From Mycobacterium bohemicum DSM 44277 (GTDB lineage Bacteria > Actinomycetota > Actinomycetes > Mycobacteriales > Mycobacteriaceae): 64,000 bases of DNA. The notes below the pieces were generated by a model. That model was given only the letters and a program-made list of their open reading frames with translations, ran no database searches and was not told the DNA's origin. The position numbers were made by a program, and so were the translations under genes. The stretch lies in NCBI RefSeq assembly GCF_001053185.1, contig NZ_CSTD01000001.1:1-64000 (forward strand), in the 5' to 3' direction. Of this stretch, positions 8,910 to 18,267 are shown one piece after another (position 1 is the first letter of the stretch; the number at the start of each line of letters is the position of its first letter).

Positions 8910-9037
8910 GCAGCTTGTGAGGACCGCGATGCCGGCCAGTGCATGTGGCGCGGGCTGAAGCGGAATTTGCGGTCCTTGAGGGCGGGCACCTCGCGGGTGA
9001 ACTGATAACTGCCGATGTTGAGCTCGATGATCCACAT
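8906..9037 (-). CDS. 43-codon ORF translationally coupled to the tetR gene
   Basis: ATG 9037 is preceded by GGGGAG about seven bases upstream, a better ribosome-binding site than tetR itself has. It encodes 43 residues starting MWIIELNIGSYQF and ending PASRSSQAA. Its TGA overlaps the tetR ATG (ATGA). The composition is mixed (Trp, aromatic and basic residues) rather than the Arg/Pro/Ala bias of shadow frames in this genome. It may be a real small protein or a leader that sets tetR translation. It could also be the surviving N-terminus of a larger lost protein. I do not recognise it. Confidence 0.5.
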   Translation of the reverse strand: MWIIELNIGSYQFTREVPALKDRKFRFSPRHMHWPASRSSQAA

Positions 9038-9070
9038 GATTTTCTCCCCGCCTATACGGCGCCCAAGATT

Positions 9071-9084
9071 ATGCTGAGAAGCAT
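9071..9084. promoter_or_regulatory. Inverted repeat ATGCT-N4-AGCAT, candidate TetR operator
   Basis: A short perfect inverted repeat with 5-base arms sits 34 bases upstream of the 43-codon ORF that precedes tetR, in an AT-rich island (9060-9125) unlike the surrounding sequence. Autoregulation by the TetR protein is plausible but inferred. Confidence 0.4.
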
Positions 9085-9200
9085 ATAAGACATCAGTACA
9101 GTAATCAACTTGTATGACCTAAGTAACACCGCCGAGCATGGCGGATCGTGCTATCTGGCTCCGCCCGGCGCGTGAGCAGGCGGAATGCGCGGGCGCAGTA

Positions 9201-9220
9201 ATTATGCTTTCTTACATAAT
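9201..9220. promoter_or_regulatory. Inverted repeat ATTATG-N8-CATAAT, candidate operator
   Basis: A perfect 6-base-arm inverted repeat lies in the 278-base gap between the aldehyde dehydrogenase stop and the tetR leader. AT-rich arms are uncommon in this genome. It contains the same ATG core as the palindrome at 9071-9084, and the two could be operators for one regulator. The rest of the gap holds nothing else I can identify. Confidence 0.35.
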
Positions 9221-9315
9221 CAGGCGAGCGCGCTCGGGTGCCCGAGGGCGGGCACGAAGAATCCGCGCGTGGCTCATGTCGGTGCAGCCCGCGAGATCGA
9301 CCGCAGGGGTCGAGG

Positions 9316-10788
9316 TCAGCTGTCGGTGGTGTAGCCCATCGGCATCAGCACGCTCTTCTGCTGCGTGAAGTGCTCGACGCCCTCCGGCCCGTTCTCCCGG
9401 CCGATGCCGGAGTTCTTGTAGCCGCCGAACGGGCAGCACGGGTCGAACGCGTACCAGTTGATCGCATAGGTTCCGGTGCGGATCTGCTGGGCGATCTCGA
9501 TGCCGTGCGGCACATCGGAGGTCCACACGCTGCCGGCCAGCCCGTACGCCGAGTCGTTGGCGATCTTGATCGCGTCCTCCTCGGTGTCGTAGGGGATGAC
9601 GCTCAGCACCGGCCCGAAGATCTCCTCCTGGGCGATCGTCATCTTGTTGTCGACGTCGGCGAACACGGTGGGCTGGACGAAGAATCCGCCGTCGAGGCCC
9701 TCGGGGCGGCCGCCGCCGCACACCAGCCGGGCGCCCTCCTCGACGCCCTTGGCGATGTAGCCCTCGACGCGGGCGCGCTGCTTCTCCGAGATCAGCGACC
9801 CGATCTGGGCGGCCGGGTCGTCCGGCTTCCCGACGGGCAGCATCTGCACGAAATTGCTGACGGCTTCGACGATTTCGTCGTAGCGCGAGCGCGGCGCCAG
9901 GATGCGGGTCTGGGCCACGCAGGCCTGCCCGGTGTTCATGATCCCGGAGAACACCAGCATCGGGATCGCCGACGCCAGGTCGACGTCCTCGAGGACGATG
10001 GCCGCCGACTTCCCGCCGAGCTCCAGGGTGCACGGCTTGAGCATCTCCGCGGCGCGCCGGCCGATCTCCTTGCCGACGGCCGAGCTGCCGGTGAACGAGA
10101 ACAGGTCCACGTCCGGGTTGGAGGTCAGCGCCTGCCCGGTCTCGATCCCGCCGGGCACCACCGACAGCACGCCCTCGGGCAGGCCGGCCTCGGCCAGGGC
10201 CTCCGCGAGAAGGTTTGCGCTCAGCGGTGTTTCGGCCGCCGGCTTGAGCACCACGGTGCAGCCGGCCAGCAGCGCCGGGCCCAGCTTGTTGACCGCCAGG
10301 AACAGCGGCACGTTCCACGCCACGATCGCGCCCACCACGCCGATCGGCTCGCGGTAGACGATGGTCTGCCCGTAGCCGCCGTTGCGGATCTCTTTCCACT
10401 TCACCTCGTCGGCGGCGGGGCCGGCGAAGTAGCCCATCGCGCCCATGGTGCTCATCCAGTGCATCGTCTCGACGCCGGTGGGCGGCTGACCGGTCTCGGC
10501 CGCCAGGACCGCGGTGAACTTGTCCTTACGCTCCTCCAGCAGCTTCAGCGCGTTGGCGAGGATGGCGGCGCGTTCCTTGGGCGGCGTGGTGGGCCACGGG
10601 CCGCTGTCGAACGCCGCCCGGGCCGCGGCGACCGCGGCGTCGACGTCGGCGGCCGCCGCCAGCGGTGTCTTGCCGACGTACTCGCCGGTGGCCGGGCAGT
10701 GCACCTCGATGACCTCGGAGGTCGAGGGCTCCGTCCACCTGCCGCCGATGAAGAGTTTGTCGTATTCCGTGGGCTTGCTCTCGGTCAT
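9316..10788 (-). CDS. NAD(P)-dependent aldehyde dehydrogenase (Rv0223c-like)
   Basis: A 490-residue aldehyde dehydrogenase that oxidises an aldehyde to a carboxylate. Catalytic Cys290 is in MNTGQACVAQTR, the general-base Glu256 in LELGGK, and the nucleotide-binding segment is FTGSSAVGKEIG (residues 232-243). ATG 10788 gives the family's usual length. It corresponds to Rv0223c. Its neighbours on the same strand are a methyltransferase upstream (10883-11662) and the TetR block downstream. The aldehyde substrate is unknown. Confidence 0.9.
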   Translation of the reverse strand: MTESKPTEYDKLFIGGRWTEPSTSEVIEVHCPATGEYVGKTPLAAAADVDAAVAAARAAFDSGPWPTTPPKERAAILANALKLLEERKDKFTAVLAAETGQPPTGVETMHWMSTMGAMGYFAGPAADEVKWKEIRNGGYGQTIVYREPIGVVGAIVAWNVPLFLAVNKLGPALLAGCTVVLKPAAETPLSANLLAEALAEAGLPEGVLSVVPGGIETGQALTSNPDVDLFSFTGSSAVGKEIGRRAAEMLKPCTLELGGKSAAIVLEDVDLASAIPMLVFSGIMNTGQACVAQTRILAPRSRYDEIVEAVSNFVQMLPVGKPDDPAAQIGSLISEKQRARVEGYIAKGVEEGARLVCGGGRPEGLDGGFFVQPTVFADVDNKMTIAQEEIFGPVLSVIPYDTEEDAIKIANDSAYGLAGSVWTSDVPHGIEIAQQIRTGTYAINWYAFDPCCPFGGYKNSGIGRENGPEGVEHFTQQKSVLMPMGYTTDS

Positions 10789-10882
10789 CTGCGCCGCTCC
10801 TCCTCATTGCTCCGCGCTGCATCGTCGCCGGCGCGCATGGCGCCACCCTACCCAAGGGAAAGCGAAACGAGAACATGTTTCA

Positions 10883-11662
10883 TTACCGGGGCGCGAGCAC
10901 CAGCACGAGATTGCTGACCAGGAACTCGCGGACCAGCGGCACCGACGTCAGCCACCAGGCCCATCGCGGGTGGTAGCGGGGAAATGCGGCGACCAGGGCG
11001 CCGGTGTGCGCTGCCCACTGCAGGCCCTCGGCGGCCGACACCGCGAACAACGACGACCCGTAGTTGTTTTTCGCCGGACGGCCGTGTTTGCGCGCGTAGC
11101 GCGCGGCGGCGCGGGCTCCGCCGAGGTAGTGGGTCAGGCCCATCTCGTGACCGCCGAAGGGGCCGAGCCAGACCGTGTAGGACAGCACCGCCAGCCCGCC
11201 CGGCCGGGTGACCCGCAGCATCTCCGAGCCGAGCCGCCAGGGCCGCGGGACGTGCTCGGCGACGTTGGAGGACAGGCAGATGTCCACCGAGTCGTCGGCG
11301 AACGGCAGCGCCATCCCGGAGGCCCGGACGAACGTGGCCCCCCGGCCCCCGGCCTCGTGCGCCGGGCCGGCCGCGTGCATCTCGCCCGGGTCGGGTTCCA
11401 CCCCGATGTAGCGGACGCCCGCCGCGGCAAACGCGGCCGCGAAGTAGCCCGGGCCCCCACCGATGTCGAGCAGCGTGCGCCCGGCCGGCGATTCGCCGGT
11501 CGCGGCCCCCCACAGGTCGCTCACCATCGCCACGGTGTCGGCCGCCAGCGCGCCATAGAAGCGGGCCGGCTCCGGCTGCTCGTAGCGAAATGCCGAGAGC
11601 AGTCGCACCGAGCGGGCCAGCGTCGCCCGCCGGGCGAAGGAGTCCGTGACGGCCACGGCCAC
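10883..11662 (-). CDS. SAM-dependent methyltransferase (Rv0224c-like)
   Basis: A 259-residue class I methyltransferase. Motif I is LLDIGGGPGYFAAAFA, the acidic ribose-binding residue is in IGVEPDPGEM, and SSNVAEHVPRPWRLGSEMLRV is the typical methyltransferase-11 motif. GTG 11662 is used; a GTG six bases further in is possible. It is divergent from the glycosyltransferase gene at 11798 and sits in a cell-envelope cluster (Rv0224c-Rv0228 order). This suggests modification of a cell-wall glycan or lipid, but the acceptor is unknown. Confidence 0.88.
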   Translation of the reverse strand: MAVAVTDSFARRATLARSVRLLSAFRYEQPEPARFYGALAADTVAMVSDLWGAATGESPAGRTLLDIGGGPGYFAAAFAAAGVRYIGVEPDPGEMHAAGPAHEAGGRGATFVRASGMALPFADDSVDICLSSNVAEHVPRPWRLGSEMLRVTRPGGLAVLSYTVWLGPFGGHEMGLTHYLGGARAAARYARKHGRPAKNNYGSSLFAVSAAEGLQWAAHTGALVAAFPRYHPRWAWWLTSVPLVREFLVSNLVLVLAPR

Positions 11663-11797
11663 ACCCTACGGTTGCGCCGCATTCGTCACACGCGTCCCCG
11701 CGCCGGGCGGCCCTCTCCGCTGGGGCCGGTGTGGCGGGTGTGACCACGCACCGCCGTCCCGCAACGCGCGTCGCCGCCCCGGCTAGGCTGGCCGGTA

Positions 11798-12952
11798 ATG
11801 TCTGCTCTCCGTTCCGTGCTGCTGCTGTGCTGGCGCGACACCGGGCACCCGCAGGGCGGGGGCAGCGAGGCCTACCTGCAGCGCATCGGCGCCCAATTGG
11901 CGGCGTCGGGCGTCGAGGTCACCCTGCGCACGGCCCGCTACCCCGGAGCGCCCCGCCGCGAGGTCGCCGACGGCGTGCGGATCACCCGCGCCGGGGGGCG
12001 CTACTCGGTGTACGTCTGGGCGTTGCTGGCGATGGCGTTCAAGGAGGTGGGGGCGCGGTTGGGGCTCGTCGCGCGCCCCGACGCCGTCATCGACACCCAG
12101 AACGGCGTGCCGTTCCTCGCGCGGCTGGTCTACGGGCGCCGCGTGGTGGTGCTGGTGCACCACTGCCACCGCGAGCAGTGGCCGGTGGCCGGGCCGCTGC
12201 TCGGCCGGCTCGGCTGGTTCGTCGAGTCCGCGGTGTCGCCCCGCGTCAACCGGCGCAACCAGTACGTGACCGTCTCGCTCCCGTCGGCCCGCGATCTCGT
12301 GGCGCTCGGGGTCGGCAACGAGCGAATCGCCGTGGTGCGCAACGGCCTCGACGAGGCCCCCGCCCAGTCGCTGGCGGGCCCGCGCGCGGCCGCGCCGCGG
12401 GTGGTGGTGCTGTCCCGGCTGGTGCCGCACAAGCAGATCGAAGACGCGCTGGAGGCCGTCGCCGAGCTGAGGCGCCGCATCCCCGCCGTGCACCTCGACA
12501 TCGTGGGTGACGGCTGGTGGCGGCCGCGCCTGGTGGAACACGTGCGGCGGCTCGGCATCGGCGACGCGGTCACCTTCCACGGCCACGTCGACGACGTCAC
12601 CAAACACCATGTGCTGCAAAGCTCGTGGGTGCAGCTGCTGCCGTCCCGCAAGGAGGGCTGGGGCCTGGCCGTCGTCGAGGCGGCCCAGCACCGGGTGCCG
12701 ACCATCGGCTACCGGTCCTCCGGCGGCCTCTCGGACTCCATCGTCGACGGCGTGACGGGGATCCTGGTGGACAGCCACCAGGAGTTGGTGGACCGCCTCG
12801 ACGAACTGCTCACCGATTCGGTGATGCGCGATCAACTCGGCGCCAAGGCGCAGGCCCGCAGCGGCGAGTTCTCCTGGACCCAGAGCGCCGAGGCGATGCG
12901 AAACGTGTTGGAGGCCGTGCAAACCCGGGAGTTCGTCAGCGGCGTGGTGTAG
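11798..12952 (+). CDS. GT4-type glycosyltransferase (Rv0225-like)
   Basis: A 384-residue GT-B fold glycosyltransferase. The N-terminal acceptor domain has the GGGSEAYLQRI loop. The C-terminal nucleotide-sugar domain contains SRLVPHKQIEDAL, then VGDGWWRPRL and SRKEGWGLAVVEAAQ, the Glu-rich EX7E-type motif of family GT4. Length and context match Rv0225. It would transfer a sugar from a nucleotide- or prenyl-linked donor on the cytoplasmic face. Its last 17 bases overlap the end of the convergent membrane-protein gene. Confidence 0.9.
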   Translation: MSALRSVLLLCWRDTGHPQGGGSEAYLQRIGAQLAASGVEVTLRTARYPGAPRREVADGVRITRAGGRYSVYVWALLAMAFKEVGARLGLVARPDAVIDTQNGVPFLARLVYGRRVVVLVHHCHREQWPVAGPLLGRLGWFVESAVSPRVNRRNQYVTVSLPSARDLVALGVGNERIAVVRNGLDEAPAQSLAGPRAAAPRVVVLSRLVPHKQIEDALEAVAELRRRIPAVHLDIVGDGWWRPRLVEHVRRLGIGDAVTFHGHVDDVTKHHVLQSSWVQLLPSRKEGWGLAVVEAAQHRVPTIGYRSSGGLSDSIVDGVTGILVDSHQELVDRLDELLTDSVMRDQLGAKAQARSGEFSWTQSAEAMRNVLEAVQTREFVSGVV

Positions 12953-14203
12953 CCGCGCCGCGCCGGGCGCACGCCAGCGCCCCGCCGCCACCGATCACCA
13001 GCATCGCCAGCCACGCCAGGTGCGCGACGAGCGTGGCCCTGCGGCGCGCGGGCGACGGGCCCGCGGTGTCGCCGCCGATCCGGTACAGCGCCAGCTCGCG
13101 GTCGGAGTGGACCGGGGCGAGCGCCCCGACGGTCCGGCCGCCCGCACCCATGTCGCCGGCGCTGTCCGATTCGACCACCAGCCACCCCACGCCGGCCCGG
13201 GCCAGGGCGGCGGGATCGGGCCCGGTCAGCAACAACTGCTGCACCGCCCGCGCGCGGGCGCCCTCGCCCGGGACGACCACGCCCGAGATGACCAGGTCAC
13301 CGGGGCTCAGCACGTCGGCGCGCACCCAGCGCGGCAGCGGGTCGAGCACCGGCGCGGAACCCGACCAGGCGAAGCGCCGCATGGTGCCGGCCGGCAGCAC
13401 CGCGACCGTGCGGGGATCGGCGTTGATCGCCGCGGCCACCGCGGCCCACCCCGGCGGGTAGCGCACCGGCGTCACCCGGGCCCACACGCCCCAGGCCAGG
13501 TCGGGCAGCACCGCGATCAGCGCCAGGCAGCAGACCACAGCCGCGGCGGCCGCCGGGACTTTGAGCCGCCGCAGCGTCACCACCGCGCCGGCCCCCGCCA
13601 GCGCGTAGCCCGGCACCGCCAGCGCCACCCACTTCTGGCCGTCGCGCAGCACCCCGAACGCGGGCACGGCGTCGACCACCGCGCCCAGCGCGTGCAGACC
13701 GGGCCCCGTCGCCAGCGCGGCGGGCACCAGCACCGACACGACCGCCAGCACCAGCAGCGGCACCGCGGCGGGCCGCCGGGCCGCCGCGGGCACCCCGGCG
13801 GCGACGACGCCCAGCAGCACCGCGGCCGACAACACCGCGAAAAGCGTTGCGCGCGAACCCGGCACGGCCTGCCCGTTCCAGATGCCGCCCAGGCTGGCCA
13901 CGCTGCCGAGGCCGCGCCCCCCCCCGCCAGCCACAGCCCGAGCACCAGCAGCGCCTTGACCACCACGCCGCCGTCGAGAACGTGGGAGGCCAGCGCGACC
14001 GCGAAATCCTGTGGCGTCGCCCGCGGCGGGGCCGTCAGCCCCAGGGCGGTGTCGGTGAGGTACGAGCGCGGCGTCGACACCGCGTCGCGTAGCAGCAGGT
14101 AACCCGGCTTCAGCAGCGGCCCGGCCACCACCAGCGCCAGGATCAGGGCGTACCCGGGCCGGGCCCAGCGCACGTTCGGTGGACTAATCCCGTTCCGGCG
14201 CAT
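12936..14203 (-). pseudogene. Polytopic membrane protein (Rv0226c-like) with internal deletion and frameshift at a C9 run
   Basis: The N-terminal part starts at ATG 14203 (MRRNGISPPNVRWARPGY) and runs as a membrane segment through SHVLDGGVVVKALLVLGLWLAGGG. The frame is lost at a run of nine C on the + strand (13917-13925). The rest continues in another frame from GLGSVASLGGIWNGQAVPG to the stop at 12936 (332 residues open). Joined, the product would be ~422 residues, whereas I recall Rv0226c as ~576. About 150 residues of membrane helices also seem to be missing at the junction. The start overlaps the Rv0227c-like gene by 20 bases. This is either real inactivation or a collapsed assembly in a homopolymer. 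Confidence 0.75.
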
Positions 14204-15494
14204 CCCGTTCGGGCCCGACGGGAGGGTCGGGCGCCCCCGGTTCCGGGGGCTCGGCCGACGCCCGTGTCGGCGGCTCGGCGGCGGGCGGAGCCGGGCCGTC
14301 GTCGGCTGCATCTCCCAGTCGGGGACGCTGGGTGGGCAGCTTCTCGGTCTCGGCCTCCGCGCCGGGCACCCGCTCCTCGACCCCGCCGCGGCCGAAGAAC
14401 TCCTCGTCGCCGCGGTCCAGGCCGGGGTCGGTCAGCGCGCTCTCGGTCCGCAGGCTGAACGAGGCCAGCAAAGCCCCGCCCACCAGGGCGACCAGTCCGA
14501 CGGCGGTGAAGGTGATGGGCAGCACCCGCGACCACAGCGCCAGCCGGTCGCGCTCGTCGCGGGCCGCGTTGACCTGAGCCTCGACGGTGTCCTGGGTGGA
14601 GGTGACCTTATAGTCGGCCAGCGTCATCTCCGGCTTGAGCGGGTCCCGGGCGAAGTAGTGGTCGGCGTGCTCGGTCTCCTTGACGATGGTGCCCGACACG
14701 GGGTCGACCCAGAACGTCCGCTGCGCGGCGTAGTAGCGGGTCATGGTGACCTGCTCGCCCGGGTCGCCGGGCACCCCCCACATGGCGGCGGACGCCGTGA
14801 CCTTGGCGTCCTCGGCGCCCGCGTACAGCGACGGGTAGGGGACGGGGGCGACCAGCTTGCCGTCGGCGTTGTAGCCGATGTTCTGCGTGAAGCGGTAGGT
14901 CGTCAGGCCGTTGACGTCTTCCTGGGAGTCGTAGTTGACGTCGAAGGGCTTCTGCGCGATCGGGTCGAAGTAGGGGTAGGTCTTCTTCTCGGTGTGGAAC
15001 GGGAACCGGTAGGCCAGCCCGTCGTGGCGCAGCGGCACGGCGGTGGGCGGGTTCTCGTCGCCGAAGGAGCGCGGCTTCTGGACCGAACCGCCGGTGTGGG
15101 TGTCGTCGGAGACGGCCATCGCCGTCTTGCGGTTCAGGGTGACGGTGTCGACGATCGCCAGCAGCAGGCCGCTGTCCTTCTGTTTGTCGGTGCGCCGGAC
15201 CGACGAGCCCACCTGCAGCGTGACCACGTCGGCGTTGGCGGGCGACTCCACGCTGATCTGCTGCTGGGAGACCAGCGGCACGTTCTGGTTGACCACCAGG
15301 TGGTCGGTCGACAGCGACGCCGAGTCCAGCGCCGTCCCGGTGCCGTCGCTGATCAGGGTGGTGTCGATGTCGAGCGGGATCTTGGTGATCCGGTGGCTGG
15401 TGTAGGTCGACAGCAACAGCGCGGCGATCAACAAGGCGGCCCCGAGCCCGATGATGCCGCATGCGGCGAACCGCAACATGACTGCTCGGTTCAC
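14184..15494 (-). CDS. DUF3068 (PorA-family) membrane protein, Rv0227c-like
   Basis: A 436-residue protein anchored by an N-terminal helix (residues ~10-30, CGIIGLGAALLIAALLL) and a second helix near 345-365. Most of the chain, residues ~35-335, lies outside the membrane. A Pro/Glu-rich cytoplasmic tail of ~70 residues ends GPERDAPERD. GTG 15494 follows GGAGGG at nine bases spacing and aligns with the start I remember for Rv0227c. DUF3068 proteins are actinobacterial envelope proteins of unknown activity. It lies between a membrane protein and an acyltransferase gene, in a cell-wall cluster. Confidence 0.88.
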   Translation of the reverse strand: MNRAVMLRFAACGIIGLGAALLIAALLLSTYTSHRITKIPLDIDTTLISDGTGTALDSASLSTDHLVVNQNVPLVSQQQISVESPANADVVTLQVGSSVRRTDKQKDSGLLLAIVDTVTLNRKTAMAVSDDTHTGGSVQKPRSFGDENPPTAVPLRHDGLAYRFPFHTEKKTYPYFDPIAQKPFDVNYDSQEDVNGLTTYRFTQNIGYNADGKLVAPVPYPSLYAGAEDAKVTASAAMWGVPGDPGEQVTMTRYYAAQRTFWVDPVSGTIVKETEHADHYFARDPLKPEMTLADYKVTSTQDTVEAQVNAARDERDRLALWSRVLPITFTAVGLVALVGGALLASFSLRTESALTDPGLDRGDEEFFGRGGVEERVPGAEAETEKLPTQRPRLGDAADDGPAPPAAEPPTRASAEPPEPGAPDPPVGPERDAPERD

Positions 15495-15659
15495 GTTGCC
15501 GTGCCCTCCTAGTGATCCCTCATGGTCGGCTCGTCGCCGCGAGCGAAGCAAACCCGTTCGACCCTAACAGCCGAACGTAAGACCCCCGCTGGGCAGCGCC
15601 CGCGGGTCGATGCGGTGTACCCCGGTTTGCCGGGGAACACTCCCAGGCACACTGTGATC

Positions 15660-16820
15660 GTGACCGAGGGCCAGGGCGTGGGGGGTGTGCGCAGCTTCCT
15701 GCCCGCCGTGGAGGGGATGCGCGCGTGCGCGGCCATGGGGGTGGTGGTCACCCACGTCGCCTTCCAGACCGGGCACTCCAGCGGCGTCGGCGGGCGGCTG
15801 TTCGGCCGCTTCGACCTGGCCGTCGCGGTGTTCTTCGCGCTGTCGGGCTTCCTGTTGTGGCGCGGGCACGCCGCGGCGGCCCGGGGCATCGGGGCCCCGC
15901 CCCGCACGGGTCATTACCTGCGGTCGCGGGTGGTGCGCATCATGCCGGCCTACCTGGTGGCGGTCGTCGTCATCCTGTCGCTGCTGCCCGACGCCGACCA
16001 CGCCAGCCCGACCGTGTGGCTGGCCAACCTGACGCTCACCCAGATCTACGTGCCGCTCACCCTGACCGGCGGCCTGACCCAGATGTGGAGCCTGTCGGTC
16101 GAGGTCACCTTCTACCTGGCCCTGCCGGTCCTGGCGCTGCTGGCCCGCCGCCTCCCCGTCGCCGCGCGGGTGCCGGCGATCGCCGCGCTGGGCGCCCTCA
16201 GCTGGGGCTGGGGCTGGGTGCCGATGGCAACCGGCTCCGGGGTCAACCCGCTGAACTGGCCGCCGGCGTTCTTCTCGTGGTTCGCCGCGGGCATGCTGCT
16301 GGCCGAGTGGGCCCACACGCCGATCGGGGTGCCGCACCGGCTGGCCCGGCGTCGCCTTGTGATGGCCGTCGTGGCGGCGCTGGCCTTCCTGGTGGCGGCC
16401 TCGCCGCTGGCCGGGCCCGAGGGCCTTGTTCCCGGCACCGCCACCCAGTTCGCCGTCAAGACCGCCGCGGGTTCGCTGGTGGCCTTCGCGTTGGTCGCGC
16501 CGCTGGTGCTGGACCGGCCGGACACGCCGCACCGGGTGCTGGGGACGACGTTCATGGTGACGCTGGGGCGCTGGTCCTACGGCCTGTTCGTGTGGCACCT
16601 CGCGGCGCTGGCAATGGTCTTCCCGGTGCTGGGCACGTTCCCGTTCACCGGGCGGATGCCGGCGGTGCTGGCGCTGACGCTGGTCTTCGGCTGGGCGATC
16701 GCCGCCGTCAGCTACGCCCTGGTCGAGTCGCCCTGCCGGGAGGCGCTGCGGCGCTGGGAGAAACGCCGGGTCGAGACGACCGACGTCATAGACGCTGAGG
16801 CGGACGCAATCGCGCCGTGA
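15660..16820 (+). CDS. Acyltransferase-3 family membrane protein (Rv0228-like)
   Basis: A 386-residue integral membrane O-acyltransferase with about ten helices. Family motifs include LPAVEGMRACAAMGVVVTH at the first helix (catalytic His), FFALSGFLLWRG and RSRVVRIMPAYL. It would transfer a short acyl group to a glycan or lipid at the membrane. GTG 15660 (VTEGQGVGG) matches Rv0228's start; GTG 15654 is also possible. The last 35 bases overlap the convergent acyl-CoA ligase gene. It is divergent from the DUF3068 gene. Confidence 0.9.
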   Translation: MTEGQGVGGVRSFLPAVEGMRACAAMGVVVTHVAFQTGHSSGVGGRLFGRFDLAVAVFFALSGFLLWRGHAAAARGIGAPPRTGHYLRSRVVRIMPAYLVAVVVILSLLPDADHASPTVWLANLTLTQIYVPLTLTGGLTQMWSLSVEVTFYLALPVLALLARRLPVAARVPAIAALGALSWGWGWVPMATGSGVNPLNWPPAFFSWFAAGMLLAEWAHTPIGVPHRLARRRLVMAVVAALAFLVAASPLAGPEGLVPGTATQFAVKTAAGSLVAFALVAPLVLDRPDTPHRVLGTTFMVTLGRWSYGLFVWHLAALAMVFPVLGTFPFTGRMPAVLALTLVFGWAIAAVSYALVESPCREALRRWEKRRVETTDVIDAEADAIAP

Positions 16821-18267
16821 CCTCGGCCCGCACCGCGGACCGCCGGGCCTTGCCGGCGTCGTCGCGCAGGGGCTCGTCGACGAACTCGACGAACCGCGGC
16901 AGCTTGTACGACGAAAGATGTTCGGCCAAAAACTCTTTCACGCCCTCGGCGTCCAGCGTCGAGCCGTCTGCGGTGTGCACCAGGGCGTACGGCACCTGCC
17001 CCAGATCGCCGGAATTCTGGTCGGGGACGCCGACGACCAGGCAGGACATCACCTCCGGGTGCGCCGACAGGGCGTTCTCGATCTCGGCCGGGTAGACGTT
17101 GCGGCCGCCGACGGTGAACATGTCCACCCGCCGGTCGGACAGGTAGAGAAACCCGTCGGAGTCGAAATAGCCCAGGTCGCCCAGCGAGTCCCAGCCGTCC
17201 CTGGTCTTCGCCGTGGCGCCGACGTAGCGGTAGGTCGGCGCGCTGCCGGGGGCCGGGCGCATGTAGATCTCGCCGACCACGCCCGGCGGGCAGGGGTTGC
17301 CGTCGTCGTCGAGCACCTTCATCTCGCCGGCGACCACCACGCCCACCGAGCCGCGGTGTTCGAGCCACTGGTCGCCGGAGATGAACGTCAGCGCCTGTAA
17401 TTCCGTGCCGCCGTAGAGTTCCCACACCTTCTCGGGGCCCACCAGGTCGATCCACGCCTGCTTGACCGCCGGCGGGCACGGCGCCCCCATGTGCCAGAAC
17501 CGGCGGATTGACGACAGGTCGTAGGACCCCGGATCGGCGTGGTAGACCGGCAGCGTCCGCTGCATGATCGTCGGCACCGTCGTCAGGAACGTCACCCGGT
17601 GATCGGTGATCAGGCGCAGAAACCCGTGCGGGTCGAACCGGCTCATCACCACCAGGTGGTGGCGCATCAGCAAGGCGATCGTCGCCGTGGTGAATCCGGT
17701 GTTGTGGGACAGCGGAATTGGCACCAGGGTGGTGTCGCACTCCTGCGCGCCCAGCGCGTAGCCGATGACGGCCGGTATCCGGCTGTCGCCCCCGGACTCG
17801 ATCAGCTTGGGCCGCCCGGTGCTGCCGCCGGACCCCATCGCCTTCCACACCGGCGAGACCGCCTCCGGCAGCGCGGCGTCGGACAACGCCGGGTCGGGTG
17901 TGAAATTCCTTGGCACGCTGGCTATTCCGTCGTGCTCGCGCCCCACCAGCAACGCCGGCGGCCGCAGCTCCAGCAGCCCCTGCAGCTCGGCATCGGGCAA
18001 CCGGGCCGACAGCGGCTGGGGCACCGCGCCGAGCTTCCAGCACGCCACCACGGCCTGGATCCACTCCACCGAGTTGGGCAGCACGATCGTCACGTAGTCG
18101 CCCACGCCGACGCCGCACTCGGCGTAGGCCCGGGCCAGCCGGTTCGTCGAGGCGTCGAGCTCGCCCCGGGTCAGGGTCTCACCGTCGCAGGTGACCGCGG
18201 GCTCGTCGGGCGCCGCCGCGGCCAGCGCCGAGATCTGGGCTCCGATCGGGGGGACCGGCTGGCTCAT
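16786..18267 (-). CDS. Acyl-CoA ligase of the ANL superfamily
   Basis: A 493-residue adenylate-forming enzyme. The P-loop is GSGGSTGRPKLIES, the aromatic-E motif is ELYGGTE, the Asp of the ATP site is in DSLGDLGYFD, the hinge is SDRRVDMFTVGGRNVYPAEIE, and the C-terminal Lys lies in DDAGKARRS. The GSGGSTG form resembles bile-acid or sterol-side-chain CoA ligases. Its ATG (18267) abuts the stop of php with no gap, so the lactonase and ligase are one operon. M. tuberculosis carries Rv0229c, a PIN-domain protein, at this position, so this is lineage-specific content. The substrate is unknown. Confidence 0.87.
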   Translation of the reverse strand: MSQPVPPIGAQISALAAAAPDEPAVTCDGETLTRGELDASTNRLARAYAECGVGVGDYVTIVLPNSVEWIQAVVACWKLGAVPQPLSARLPDAELQGLLELRPPALLVGREHDGIASVPRNFTPDPALSDAALPEAVSPVWKAMGSGGSTGRPKLIESGGDSRIPAVIGYALGAQECDTTLVPIPLSHNTGFTTATIALLMRHHLVVMSRFDPHGFLRLITDHRVTFLTTVPTIMQRTLPVYHADPGSYDLSSIRRFWHMGAPCPPAVKQAWIDLVGPEKVWELYGGTELQALTFISGDQWLEHRGSVGVVVAGEMKVLDDDGNPCPPGVVGEIYMRPAPGSAPTYRYVGATAKTRDGWDSLGDLGYFDSDGFLYLSDRRVDMFTVGGRNVYPAEIENALSAHPEVMSCLVVGVPDQNSGDLGQVPYALVHTADGSTLDAEGVKEFLAEHLSSYKLPRFVEFVDEPLRDDAGKARRSAVRAEVTARLRPPQRL

